Assembly: GCA_964059195.1 (NCBI GenBank)
Contig: CAXKWD010000001.1
Coordinates: 220,914,484-220,978,483 of the forward strand
Reading direction: 5' to 3'
Length of the DNA: 64,000 nt
Source: Ectobius pallidus
Taxonomy: Eukaryota; Arthropoda; Insecta; Blattodea; Ectobiidae
Under the pieces are notes generated by a model, which was not told the origin of the DNA, did no database searches, and saw nothing but the letters and a program-made list of their open reading frames with translations. A program made the translations under genes and the position numbers. This document shows positions 36,168 through 43,649 of the stretch, one piece after another. The stretch's first letter is position 1. Each line of letters opens with the position of its first letter.

Positions 36168-36734
36168 AGTAGTATATGCCTAGCTTTGAAGCCCGGTAGG
36201 GGAAACGGGGTGGGGATAATGACGTCATAGGAGTGGGGGGAGGGGTGGTTACGTCATCACTTCCCCTCCAAGATGGCGGCACTTCCTGTTCCGGAACAAA
36301 ATGGCGGATCTTCCTGTTCCGGAACAAAATGGCGGATCTTCCTGTTCCGGAACAAAATGGCGGATCTTCCTGTTCCGGAACAATATGGCGGATCTTCCTG
36401 TTCCGGAACAAGATGGCGGCTAGCGCGAAATTCAAAATTTTATAAATGCAAGAGTGTGCTAAGTCGAAATTAATGCAAAAGTGAGCTAAGTCGAAATTTT
36501 ATGGCGGGATATTTGAAAATTCAAAATTGTTATCAAGATGGCGCCAAATTCAAAATTATTAAATGTAACAGTATGCTAAGTTGAAATTGTATATTTAATG
36601 CATGAGTGATCTAAGTCGAAATTTTACTACTATTATTGTCTTATATAGTTGCGCCTACTTTTTAATTCAGAATTTTGTGTACGGTAGGCCGTCTTATTTT
36701 TATGGATGCAGCGCCAAAACTGTTAACCAAATCG
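36168..36734 (+). repeat. Polinton left terminal inverted repeat
   Basis: Matches 51226-51791 inverted. Identity appears complete to about 36625; after that there are a few substitutions and a 3-bp length difference. The inner end coincides with one copy of the 97-bp unit that is reiterated next to the right TIR. It contains a perfect CRE palindrome (36219-36228), a second CRE-like site (36249-36256) and five 28-bp units with ETS- and YY1-like motifs. Confidence 0.95.
36270..36420 (+). repeat. 28-bp tandem array in left TIR with ETS/YY1-like motifs
   Basis: The palindrome ttccggaa recurs with exact 28-bp spacing (ccggaa at 36291, 36319, 36347, 36375, 36403). Each unit also carries cttcctg and an atggcgg core. 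The first and last cores are full aagatggcggc (36270-36280 and 36410-36420), the classic YY1-type motif. The mirror array is at about 51539-51689. A cluster of such sites in a terminal repeat looks like promoter or enhancer sequence; host-factor binding is inferred from motif likeness only. Confidence 0.8.
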
Positions 36735-37073
36735 TAAGGATGATGGCTACAAAAACAGGAAACAGGACTAAGTGGAAGGTAAGGATACTACTACTACTAC
36801 TATTGTATTTTCTTTCTTTCTAGTAAAATGAAATGTGTAAGGATCTATGAGGAAGGGTTTAGGTTTATTGAAAAACGGCACATTATTATTATTATATTAA
36901 TATTAATGTCTCGTTTTTTTTTTTTGTAAATAATTACAAACGTATTACATTAAGAATAGATCATGAATATTTATTTACAAATATGTACATCAAAATATTA
37001 ACACTGAAAAAAAAAATTGTTCATGTTCGTCCTGTCCTCAAGTTTATATAAAAAAAACAAACACTGTAATGTT
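36735..37073. other. Non-coding gap between left TIR and last gene
   Basis: Contains a minus-strand AATAAA (tttatt at 36970-36975) about 100 nt beyond the stop of the last gene, a plausible poly-A signal. No gene. Confidence 0.6.
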
Positions 37074-38143
37074 CTACAACATAACCAGACCTTGATTGTT
37101 TATTTCGTCTGTTACACAATCGTATAAGCTTAAATTTTCCCAAGACGATGGAACACTCTGTTTATTTACAAGTTTCAATATGTCGTTCTGCATTATAGAG
37201 TACTTTGACATAATGTTTGTGATGATGTTAGTGTGTATAGAGAGAAAATTAATGTCATCACACTTTAAAACAATACATGTCTTCTCGTACTGAATATAGC
37301 ACTGTTTAAAATTCTTAGCCAGTCTTAGTTTAAACTTTTCTTCAATAAACTGGTATGGTTTACCATTACACATATGTTCAATTAGTTTTGGTAAGTGTAA
37401 TAAGAATGAACTCAACAGGTAGGGTGAAAACACAACACACGCTCCTAAGGAGTTTCCTATTTCCGCACAAGCACTGTAGTTCAGCGATGTGTAGAAGCCG
37501 AAACTTAGATATCTGTCCTTTTTTCGGTTGAGGAAATAAATCCTACGAGCCAGTATAGAAGGAACCACTCCTGCTTGCTGTACAAACGTGTCGCCGGTTG
37601 TGTTTAGAGCTTCCTCTAGAAGTTTCTCCAAGTCTATCACATCCTCCGTAGATGGGATGGGTTTCTGGTACCTCTTTGTACGAGGGTCTCGCCTCGAAGG
37701 TTTATTCTGAAATCATACAAAAAACACAAACACATTAGAAAATCTATTCGCGATACGTGTATACATGTTATGACAGCTTGTTTTTATCAATCTGTTCTAT
37801 ACTTACTTTTCTTGCAAGAGTTTTGCTCCCATCTCCATTAGTTGTAGACATCATGATTCCAGGATCTTGCTCTACAAAAGTGTCAATGGAGGTGTTTTGC
37901 GCTTCCTCTAGAAGTTTCTCCAAGTCTATCACCTCCTCCGTAGATGGAGTGGTTTTCCGATACCTCTTTGTACGAGGTTCGCTCCTCGAAGGTTTATTCT
38001 GAAATCATACATAAAACACAAACACATTAGACAGTCTGTTCACGATACGTGTATACATGTTATGACATGTTCTTTGCATCCATCAGATCTATACTTACTT
38101 TTCTTGCAAGAGTTTTGCTCCCTTCTCCATTAGCTGTAGACAT
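37074..38143 (-). CDS. Three-exon Polinton gene of unknown function
   Basis: I do not recognise the protein. The last exon has no in-frame ATG and is preceded by a stop, so splicing is required. Exon A is 38143-38099 (15 codons, ATG first, in-frame stop shortly upstream). Exon B is 37998-37807 (64 codons) and exon C 37706-37074 (210 codons plus stop). Both introns are 100 bp with A|GTAAGT donors and TTTCAG acceptors, and all junctions are phase 0 with the frame kept, giving 289 aa. Exons A/B and B/C carry a tandemly duplicated module: SKTLARK before each donor, NKPSR after each acceptor and VIDLEKLLEEA. Exon C then has a hydrophobic middle (CVVFSPYLLSSFLLHLPKLI). Skipping exon B would also keep the frame. 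Confidence 0.7.
37707..37806 (-). other. Predicted intron 2 of the three-exon gene
   Basis: Minus-strand donor GTAAGT at 37806-37801 and acceptor ATTTCAG ending at 37707. Length 100 bp, phase 0. It is the tandem-duplicated partner of intron 1, offset by 292 bp. Confidence 0.75.
37999..38098 (-). other. Predicted intron 1 of the three-exon gene
   Basis: Donor GTAAGT at 38098-38093, acceptor ATTTCAG ending at 37999. Length 100 bp, phase 0. Confidence 0.75.
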
Positions 38144-38176
38144 GATGATTCCCGGACGGCACGCTCAATACTGACG

Positions 38177-38785
38177 TTACACCACGACATCGTCTCGTAG
38201 CATTCTGAAAATAGAGAAAGTAACTGTATTACTATCACGTGATCTAAAGGTAATAGAATTAGTATCAAAACAAGATACCGTTAGCAATAATGACTCACGA
38301 TGTGAATGTCCGGGAAGACATCTCTGACCTCCTTTCGTTCCACACAACGTTCCCCAGGATTTATGGAAGAGCCGTACAACTTCTCTGTCAGGAGTTGTTG
38401 CTGTGTTGAAGAGATTCACAAACTCTTGCATGCTCAATCCTTTATCCATGTAGTATGTGAACAGGCAGGTGTAGTGTCCACAGACAGAGGTTGTCAGTCC
38501 TTGCAGTCTCAGAGTGTTGTATGACCAGTTTATTGAATTTAGGCAAATAAATTTTGTTATCCCAGGAATGAGAGGTGGAAGTCCAAATGAATCAAAGTAA
38601 TAGGCAAAATTTTGATTTTTAAAATACACGGCAAACCAATGTGAACCAGGTGAACGGTGTGGATCTAAATTAATGATGTAAGATTTAGGTCTGTTTGTTA
38701 CTCTATAAGGCAGTAAATCGCTAGGATAAACTCCATCAAAAGTCTGAACATTTCGAAGTGCATGATTTATTTGTGTTGTGTTCAT
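38177..38785 (-). CDS. PRO: Adenain-like maturation cysteine protease
   Basis: This 202-aa protein is of the adenovirus-protease/Ulp1 fold type that Polintons use to process capsid precursors. Catalytic residues are in the expected order: H49 (GSHWFAVY), D65 (YYFDSFG, where adenain has Glu), the oxyanion Gln Q95 (RLQG) and the nucleophile C102 (SVCGHYTC). Q95 to C102 is seven residues, as in adenain (Q115/C122). It starts four bases downstream of the capsid gene. The C-terminal 40 residues may be intronic: a GTGAGT donor at 38298 and a TATTTTCAG acceptor ending at 38205 would remove 94 bp and change the tail after residue SH near 162. Either form keeps the catalytic core. Confidence 0.9.
   Translation of the reverse strand: MNTTQINHALRNVQTFDGVYPSDLLPYRVTNRPKSYIINLDPHRSPGSHWFAVYFKNQNFAYYFDSFGLPPLIPGITKFICLNSINWSYNTLRLQGLTTSVCGHYTCLFTYYMDKGLSMQEFVNLFNTATTPDREVVRLFHKSWGTLCGTKGGQRCLPGHSHRESLLLTVSCFDTNSITFRSRDSNTVTFSIFRMLRDDVVV
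38205..38298 (-). other. Possible intron in the protease 3' end
   Basis: On the minus strand GTGAGT begins at 38298. A pyrimidine-rich tract ending TATTTTCAG stops at 38205. The 94-bp size matches the other predicted introns in this element (100, 100, 105 bp). Its use would alter the protease tail or provide a leader for the downstream three-exon gene. Confidence 0.5.
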
Positions 38786-38788
38786 CTT

Positions 38789-40108
38789 TTAATAGTCTGT
38801 AATTACTTTTCTATCTTTAGTAATTTCAATACTGTTATCGTATTCTGCATAGAGAATACAGGTAATGGCTTGTTTTAATTCTGTATCGAATTTTGCTTCT
38901 ATTCTAATGTTTCCGTTATTTGGTAAGCTTTTATGACCATGCGAAGCAGAGGCGTCAGGAGTTAGATCATACATTAACATGAAGAACCCTTTTATATACA
39001 TGTCGTGACTGATTTGCATTCCGCTATTGCTGTGATGGATCCCCGAACCTTTAAACAGAGTATCGTAAGCTAGTGTTGTAGTCTTTTCATGATCTGTAGA
39101 AATGTTTAACCCTTCTGAAGGAATCTGCTGACCATTTATATACATGGCATAAGAATTCAGGGCAAAATGATGAAACTCGTAGGGATTAGAATCCACAGAG
39201 CCTGAGAAAGCAGAATTTTTCACCATTGAAAAGAGGAGTCTTTTGGGCAGAGTACCAATGTAAGCATTATCGATAGAAATCGATCTAGATCCCGAACTAA
39301 ACGTGAATGTTTTCAGTTCCACTCTCGTGATGGGATAGTGGGCATTATGACCTCTTTCCAATGTTTTAACATGTGCTAAGAGAATACTGGGTGATGGTTT
39401 GATTTTCCTAACATACAGACCTACATCGAGGAACTTAAAGAAAACTTTAGAGTCTTTGTCCGTACCTAAAAGATAAAACGCTCTCTTTGATTTCGTGAGA
39501 CGTATCTGCATGTTTACGCCTGGCAACATAAGTTTCGATAGATTGAAAATATCACCATGTAGTTTACCAATCATAACTATTGTTTTAGATTTCTTAGATT
39601 TTTCATATCTTTCTAACCAACCGGTGTTCTTATCGTTAGGCCCTAACGTTCCGTTTAGTACAACATCGTTAGGAGCAGTCAAACCTTCGATAGCTTTATC
39701 TAGATACCAAAACGAGTTAGTTAGATGAGTTTTTGAGGCATCCTCTCCATATGCAAAGAGTGTTTCGAAATACGATCTGTAATTATACAAGTCTTCAGAG
39801 GAGGTGATTGATGTTCCATTTAAGGAAACGCTGCACTGCTCGAAGAGCGAATGAAGTAGATTGTTTACTCCTGTAACCTTATCGGTATCGGTTAACTCTT
39901 TCCCATCGTTTTTAACGAATTGTCCTTTCACCATGACCTGTACGTTTAAATCAATATAGTGTTCATTATCTGCAGGAACTACGATTTCGAGAACATTTTG
40001 ATCGACAGGAGTAATGGGTTTACATAATGTAGTAACATTCCCCAACACGGCTGCCTGAATAGGAGCCTTATCGAAGACGTCGAACTCTGACTTTGTTAGG
40101 GCAAGCAT
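38789..40108 (-). CDS. MCP: Major capsid protein, Polinton double-jelly-roll type
   Basis: This 439-aa protein matches the family usually labelled F54H12.2-like in animal genomes, which structure-based work identified as the Polinton major capsid protein. Family signs I can see: an early QNVLEIVVPADNEHYIDL segment, NNLLHSLFEQCSVSLNG, SSEDLYNYRSYFETLF, a central MIGKLHGDIFN and ARKIKPSPSILLAH-like segment (here VRKIKPSPSILLAHV), and late GYFMLMYDLTPD-like FFMLMYDLTPD. The length is normal for the family and there is no damage. A TATA-like TATATTTA (40153-40146) and an arthropod initiator TCAGTC (A at 40120) sit just upstream, giving a 12-nt leader. Confidence 0.92.
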   Translation of the reverse strand: MLALTKSEFDVFDKAPIQAAVLGNVTTLCKPITPVDQNVLEIVVPADNEHYIDLNVQVMVKGQFVKNDGKELTDTDKVTGVNNLLHSLFEQCSVSLNGTSITSSEDLYNYRSYFETLFAYGEDASKTHLTNSFWYLDKAIEGLTAPNDVVLNGTLGPNDKNTGWLERYEKSKKSKTIVMIGKLHGDIFNLSKLMLPGVNMQIRLTKSKRAFYLLGTDKDSKVFFKFLDVGLYVRKIKPSPSILLAHVKTLERGHNAHYPITRVELKTFTFSSGSRSISIDNAYIGTLPKRLLFSMVKNSAFSGSVDSNPYEFHHFALNSYAMYINGQQIPSEGLNISTDHEKTTTLAYDTLFKGSGIHHSNSGMQISHDMYIKGFFMLMYDLTPDASASHGHKSLPNNGNIRIEAKFDTELKQAITCILYAEYDNSIEITKDRKVITDY

Positions 40109-40119
40109 CTCGACACGAC

Positions 40120-40153
40120 TGACTACTTTCTTCTCTTTACACTACTAAATATA
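40120..40153 (-). promoter_or_regulatory. Predicted TATA/initiator promoter of the capsid gene
   Basis: TATATTTA runs 40153-40146 and TCAGTC has its A at 40120, 33 nt from the TATA start. The ATG is at 40108. Spacing and motifs fit arthropod core promoters. It lies within the 3' end of the upstream gene. Confidence 0.5.
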
Positions 40154-40515
40154 TCTCTTATTTCAGTTTTCGTCTTCATTTTTGATGAACGTTTCCTCTT
40201 TCTACCCTTACCCTGCATTTTGTTCACTAGTTTCATAGTTGACTCGTTTACTCTGTTTGCGACAATGTCTTTTACTTTTTCACCTTTCTTCCTAGATACT
40301 ATATCGGATAAGATATTTGCACCGGCCGAGAGACTTTCACGACCTAATGCTTTGGCGCCCGAAAAGAGAACAGGTTTTATCATTCTAAACAGTCCACCCA
40401 GGAAACTACCTAGACCTCCACCTTGCTGAACATAAGGGCTGCCGGTGTAGAAAGGGCCTAGATTGTTAAGACGCCCTCCTGACTGATTGACGTAGTAAGC
40501 GGTGAGCGGATCCAT
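40123..40515 (-). CDS. Small basic Gly-rich virion-type protein
   Basis: I start it at the ATG at 40515 (MDPLTAYY, 130 aa). The upstream in-frame ATG at 40566 would add 17 residues that overlap the penton gene, and an initiator-like TCAGTT has its A at 40522. The N-terminal third is glycine-rich and amphipathic (QQGGGLGSFLGGLFRMIKP), then KALGRESLSAGANILSDI, then a strongly basic tail with a likely nuclear signal (GKGRKRKRSSK). Proteins of this layout sit between penton and capsid genes in other Polintons and recall adenoviral core or membrane-lytic proteins. The exact role is inferred. Confidence 0.75.
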   Translation of the reverse strand: MDPLTAYYVNQSGGRLNNLGPFYTGSPYVQQGGGLGSFLGGLFRMIKPVLFSGAKALGRESLSAGANILSDIVSRKKGEKVKDIVANRVNESTMKLVNKMQGKGRKRKRSSKMKTKTEIRDIFSSVKRRK

Positions 40516-40525
40516 CGCAACTGAG

Positions 40526-41005
40526 TCAGAAACTAGATTGTTTTCTCTTTTTAAAATGTAAAACAAGCGCAGTAGGTTTAGTGCTATCTACTAATTTAGC
40601 TAGAGCACCCAACTTTGTTGTCAACTCTATACCTATCACCTGAAATTCTGTACTTTCAACGGGATGGTAGTAAACTATTGGAAACGAATGATACAGCTGA
40701 GGAAAATGAATAATTCTAAGAAGTTTCACATACGAATCTCCTACAAGTTGTGGTTTCATTATATTACAATATATAAATACAAGTTCTTTCTTTGTAGTGC
40801 ATGTTGTTAGATTGGTTTTTGCACCTTCCGTTTGTGATAAAATTCCTTGAGAATAACTAATTTCACATAATCCCACCTCCCACTGATCCCTCTCCAATTT
40901 TATGACTTGGGCTAGTTGCACTTGAAAACTAGCTAGAGTATTGGTAGGAAATGTTTTGTATGACGCATCACTAAGTAGAGTAATATGAAAATCTTCGTTC
41001 ATCAT
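40526..41005 (-). CDS. Minor capsid (penton-like) protein
   Basis: This 159-aa protein has the N-terminal signature of the Polinton minor capsid family: DFHITLLSDAS, FPTNTLASFQVQLAQ, then LERDQWEVGLCEISY. Toward the end come IIHFPQLYHSFP, FQVIGIELTT and the closing PTALVLHFKK. A single jelly roll that fills the capsid vertices is the accepted role. It lies directly downstream of the integrase, with a 4-nt ATGA-type overlap (41002-41005). Confidence 0.85.
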   Translation of the reverse strand: MMNEDFHITLLSDASYKTFPTNTLASFQVQLAQVIKLERDQWEVGLCEISYSQGILSQTEGAKTNLTTCTTKKELVFIYCNIMKPQLVGDSYVKLLRIIHFPQLYHSFPIVYYHPVESTEFQVIGIELTTKLGALAKLVDSTKPTALVLHFKKRKQSSF

Positions 41006-42060
41006 ACTAAGTCTTTATCTTTAACCCATGAATCAAAGTCCTGACCATAACCTCTCCAACGTACGAGATGTTCTTTACTGCCCCTTACCGTACGTGTGCG
41101 TAGAATTTTATCTATTTTGTAAGCAGTGTCCTTGTTTATAGTTACAGGCGTGAGTTCATAACTATAAAACTGACCCAAGATAGGAGTGTTCCTAAGATCT
41201 TCGAGCTCGTATACAGGTTGAGGTGAATGTTTGATTACTTTAACGATTCTGAATATTTCCGTGGAATAGTTTTGTTCGAAACCTTTATCGAATTTCATCT
41301 TCTCTTTACCTATTCTAACAGTCTGCCCCACATTGAATCGTACAGGTCTAGGTTTCACACGAAGCTGTTTGTTTCTCATACGTTTCCATATTTTCAAGAC
41401 ATCCTTATCGGTTACCTTACTAGGAGCCATTCCAGTACTGGTATGTACAGAATCGTTGTATCCTGCCACAAATCTATCCAACACGTCTAAATATTTGTAA
41501 CTGTTCTTGAAAGTAAAATATTTGTACATTTTAGTTTTTAAAGTGCGATTGAAGCGTTCAACTATCGAACATTTAACATCAGGGTTGTTGGAAACGCGAT
41601 ACTCTATGTTTTCTTTCTTTAAAAAGTCTTGAAACGTTTTGTTTAGAAACTCTTTACCCTTATCTGTTCTCACTACTATAGGCTTTCTATTAGATTTCTT
41701 CAACACGGACTCGAATGCTTTTTTCACTTCGGTACCTGTCTTAGATTTTAGAGGTACAACCCACGCGTATTTGGAAAACACGTCAATAGCTACAAGTAAA
41801 TATCGTATGTTGTCATTATGTTTCGAAATGTTTTGCACATCAGCTAGATCAAGTTCAAACATGTCGTAAATGTTGTTTACAGAATAAGGATTTCTTGGAA
41901 ACTTTCTCCTAATAGGTTTATGTAAACTGTAAACATCTTGTGCAATCAACCATTCCTCAATATTCTTATCTGTAACGGTACTTGCTTGTGAAAGTTTGCC
42001 TAGAGTGGAAAAACCCGTAGGTTCTCCCGGATTGTAATAGAGGTCACGTAATCTGTTCAT
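41002..42060 (-). CDS. INT: Retroviral-type integrase with C-terminal chromodomain
   Basis: This 352-aa protein would insert the element and create the 6-bp target duplication. The rve core has the DDE triad: D71 (FELDLADV), D133 (VVRTDKGKEF) and E168 (SIVERFNRTL), with 34 residues between the last two. An SH3-like region follows (about 235-305), then a chromodomain at about 312-350. Its aromatic cage is complete: Y314 (YKIDKIL), W335 and Y338 (VRWRGY), with W345 in the closing segment. Such chromodomains bind methylated histone tails and can steer integration. No N-terminal HHCC finger is visible. It overlaps both neighbouring genes by 4 nt. Confidence 0.95.
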   Translation of the reverse strand: MNRLRDLYYNPGEPTGFSTLGKLSQASTVTDKNIEEWLIAQDVYSLHKPIRRKFPRNPYSVNNIYDMFELDLADVQNISKHNDNIRYLLVAIDVFSKYAWVVPLKSKTGTEVKKAFESVLKKSNRKPIVVRTDKGKEFLNKTFQDFLKKENIEYRVSNNPDVKCSIVERFNRTLKTKMYKYFTFKNSYKYLDVLDRFVAGYNDSVHTSTGMAPSKVTDKDVLKIWKRMRNKQLRVKPRPVRFNVGQTVRIGKEKMKFDKGFEQNYSTEIFRIVKVIKHSPQPVYELEDLRNTPILGQFYSYELTPVTINKDTAYKIDKILRTRTVRGSKEHLVRWRGYGQDFDSWVKDKDLV

Positions 42061-42695
42061 CTTCTCTGATTATAAGAACTCCACCTTTTCGTTGGAAATA
42101 ATTTAGAAATGACTAGTTTATACTTAAGGGTCCTAGAGGTTTTAAGCTCGTTATTGTGAAGATGTCCGCCAGTTGATATTAAAATGTCTTTGTACATGTC
42201 AAGGTCTTCCTCACTTACTTGTTTCATGTCTACTTTCTTCCTGGTAAGAAGTTCCCATAAACCTACAGTTGTGTTGTACTTCTTATTGTTAATGATTAAA
42301 GTGTTGTGATCTATATGTATTTTAGAATTACCTATCATATACTCTCCCGATTCTTTATCCTTATAGATTCCAAATTCAGTATCTACAATCTTTGGAGAGT
42401 TTACATAAGCAGACAAGTATTTACCCGCAAGATCTCCTATAACATTAGGTTTTACATCTACGGACTCAACTGCCGAAGGTATCTCGAGTGTCGAAGATTT
42501 CTCTGGTGAAACATCTCTTTTACTAGGTTCTTCTAATATTCTTTTCTGTCTCTTTGCTGAGATTGGATCTTGTTTTTCACGTATTTTAACCCACTCTTTG
42601 TAAGGATCTCTAGAAACTGACGAGTATGAATCATCAGCACCGCTTTTTAAACGTTTGTACTCTTTTATGCTGAGTAACATCATTTTCTGTAACAT
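42057..42695 (-). CDS. Conserved Polinton accessory protein, unknown function
   Basis: The 212-aa protein has a charged, probably disordered N-terminal half (a long Ser/Glu/Lys-rich stretch to about residue 85) and a compact C-terminal domain. That domain contains YMIGNSKIHID, a TTVGLWELLTRKK segment, DLDMYKDILISTGGHLHN and a basic end LFPTKRW. The G-x-W-E-L-L pattern followed by a Y..IL..T helix is familiar from uncharacterised arthropod Polinton proteins; I believe they carry a DUF8207-type domain but cannot confirm that here. It overlaps the upstream gene by one base (TAATG at 42693-42697) and the integrase by four. Confidence 0.75.
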   Translation of the reverse strand: MLQKMMLLSIKEYKRLKSGADDSYSSVSRDPYKEWVKIREKQDPISAKRQKRILEEPSKRDVSPEKSSTLEIPSAVESVDVKPNVIGDLAGKYLSAYVNSPKIVDTEFGIYKDKESGEYMIGNSKIHIDHNTLIINNKKYNTTVGLWELLTRKKVDMKQVSEEDLDMYKDILISTGGHLHNNELKTSRTLKYKLVISKLFPTKRWSSYNQRR

Positions 42696-43012
42696 TACGT
42701 TAATGAACCGATTCCTGACAGTACAGCAGACAAGAGAGGAATTAGAAATCCTCCTTTCTGAACTAAAGTTTTCTTTTTCGTAGACAGAGGAACTTTCCTA
42801 TCGACAAGATGTCTCAAAGATTCTTTATGTTTCTTCAATTTACGTTTAGAACACGAATGAAGCTTACAGTGACCGTTCAAAACGTTCAGAGCACACTCTA
42901 TTATAGCAAGTATTAACTCTTGGCTACCGCTCTTTAGAATAAAACTTCTCAACTCGGGTGAAGCCTTTTTAAGAACTTGTAAGGTATGGTAATGTGATTT
43001 TATCCGTTTCAT
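42695..43012 (-). CDS. Small basic protein with hydrophobic C-terminus
   Basis: This 105-aa protein has a Lys/Arg/His-rich centre (CSKRKLKKHKESLRHLVDRK) and a glycine-flanked hydrophobic end (GGFLIPLLSAVLSGIGSL). Small proteins of this type, with a basic part and a GGFL-P-LL tail, are common in animal Polintons and have been compared with adenovirus pX-like peptides. A membrane-active or core virion role is inferred. It overlaps the end of the ATPase gene by 44 nt in a different frame. Confidence 0.7.
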   Translation of the reverse strand: MKRIKSHYHTLQVLKKASPELRSFILKSGSQELILAIIECALNVLNGHCKLHSCSKRKLKKHKESLRHLVDRKVPLSTKKKTLVQKGGFLIPLLSAVLSGIGSLT

Positions 43013-43649
43013 GCTTTACAGGCACGTAAACCTTTGTAACTTCGGAAGGAAAGATACTAGTTCGGAATCTAATCAAATCGTTAGTTCTCTGACAAAAATC
43101 TATTAACATATAACCATGAGCCTTCTTCGTTGCGTTTTGAAAAGCTTTGTAAAACGCTCTCCAATTCTCAGGGTACACTTGTCTAGCTAGAAAAGTAATC
43201 TGATTTTTATCTCTCAGGTTTCTAAACAAGACCATATACTTTGTATTGAGAGAAATATCTCTACTGTGCGAAGATTGATGAAAAAGGTTCTGAGTGATTA
43301 AAATTACAGATATATTACGATGATGACAACCTTTTGTGAATATTGAAGACACATCGTTAGAGTAGGCTTTGTCTAGTAAATCGTCTAAAATTATTAAAAC
43401 AGGTTTACTACAGTCTTGTTTCTCTTTAAAGTTTGGAAGACCTTTATGATACGTCACAGGGGTATTGAATTTACTAGACGGAGGAATGGCATTAGTTTCA
43501 CCGAAACACCACAAAATTCTGCTGTATTTACTTACGTTAGATAAATGATTCAAGTTGTTGATCAGTTTTATAGTGAAAGTAGTTTTACCACAAAAACTAG
43601 GACCTGAGACAATTAAAGTGAATGGGTGTTCAAACTTTACGACAACCAT
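42969..43649 (-). CDS. ATP: FtsK/HerA-type genome packaging ATPase
   Basis: This 226-aa protein carries Walker A at 16-24 (GPSFCGKTT), Walker B at 84-90 (VLIILDD) and a sensor-like TQN at 119-121. It is the short packaging ATPase type shared by Polintons, virophages and related double-jelly-roll viruses, expected to pump DNA into the capsid. The start MVVVKFEHPF lies inside the end of the upstream gene (20-nt overlap). No damage is seen. Confidence 0.93.
   Translation of the reverse strand: MVVVKFEHPFTLIVSGPSFCGKTTFTIKLINNLNHLSNVSKYSRILWCFGETNAIPPSSKFNTPVTYHKGLPNFKEKQDCSKPVLIILDDLLDKAYSNDVSSIFTKGCHHRNISVILITQNLFHQSSHSRDISLNTKYMVLFRNLRDKNQITFLARQVYPENWRAFYKAFQNATKKAHGYMLIDFCQRTNDLIRFRTSIFPSEVTKVYVPVKHETDKITLPYLTSS

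Noticed and set aside
36166..36473. Overlapping open frames on both strands in the left TIR (and mirror frames at 51486-51799)
   Set aside because: They are produced by the 28-bp tandem units, which stay open in several frames; all are low-complexity GGSSCSGT-type or PEQE-type repeats.
36740..36825. Possible plus-strand mini-gene: ATG at 36740, donor at 36779 and acceptor at 36823
   Set aside because: The intron would be only 45 bp, the exon encodes 13 residues and nothing follows; it lies beyond the 3' end of the minus-strand genes.
41002..42060. Integrase as evidence of an LTR retrovirus
   Set aside because: There is no reverse transcriptase, RNase H, gag or LTR nearby; gene neighbours, TIRs and the 6-bp duplication are those of a Polinton.
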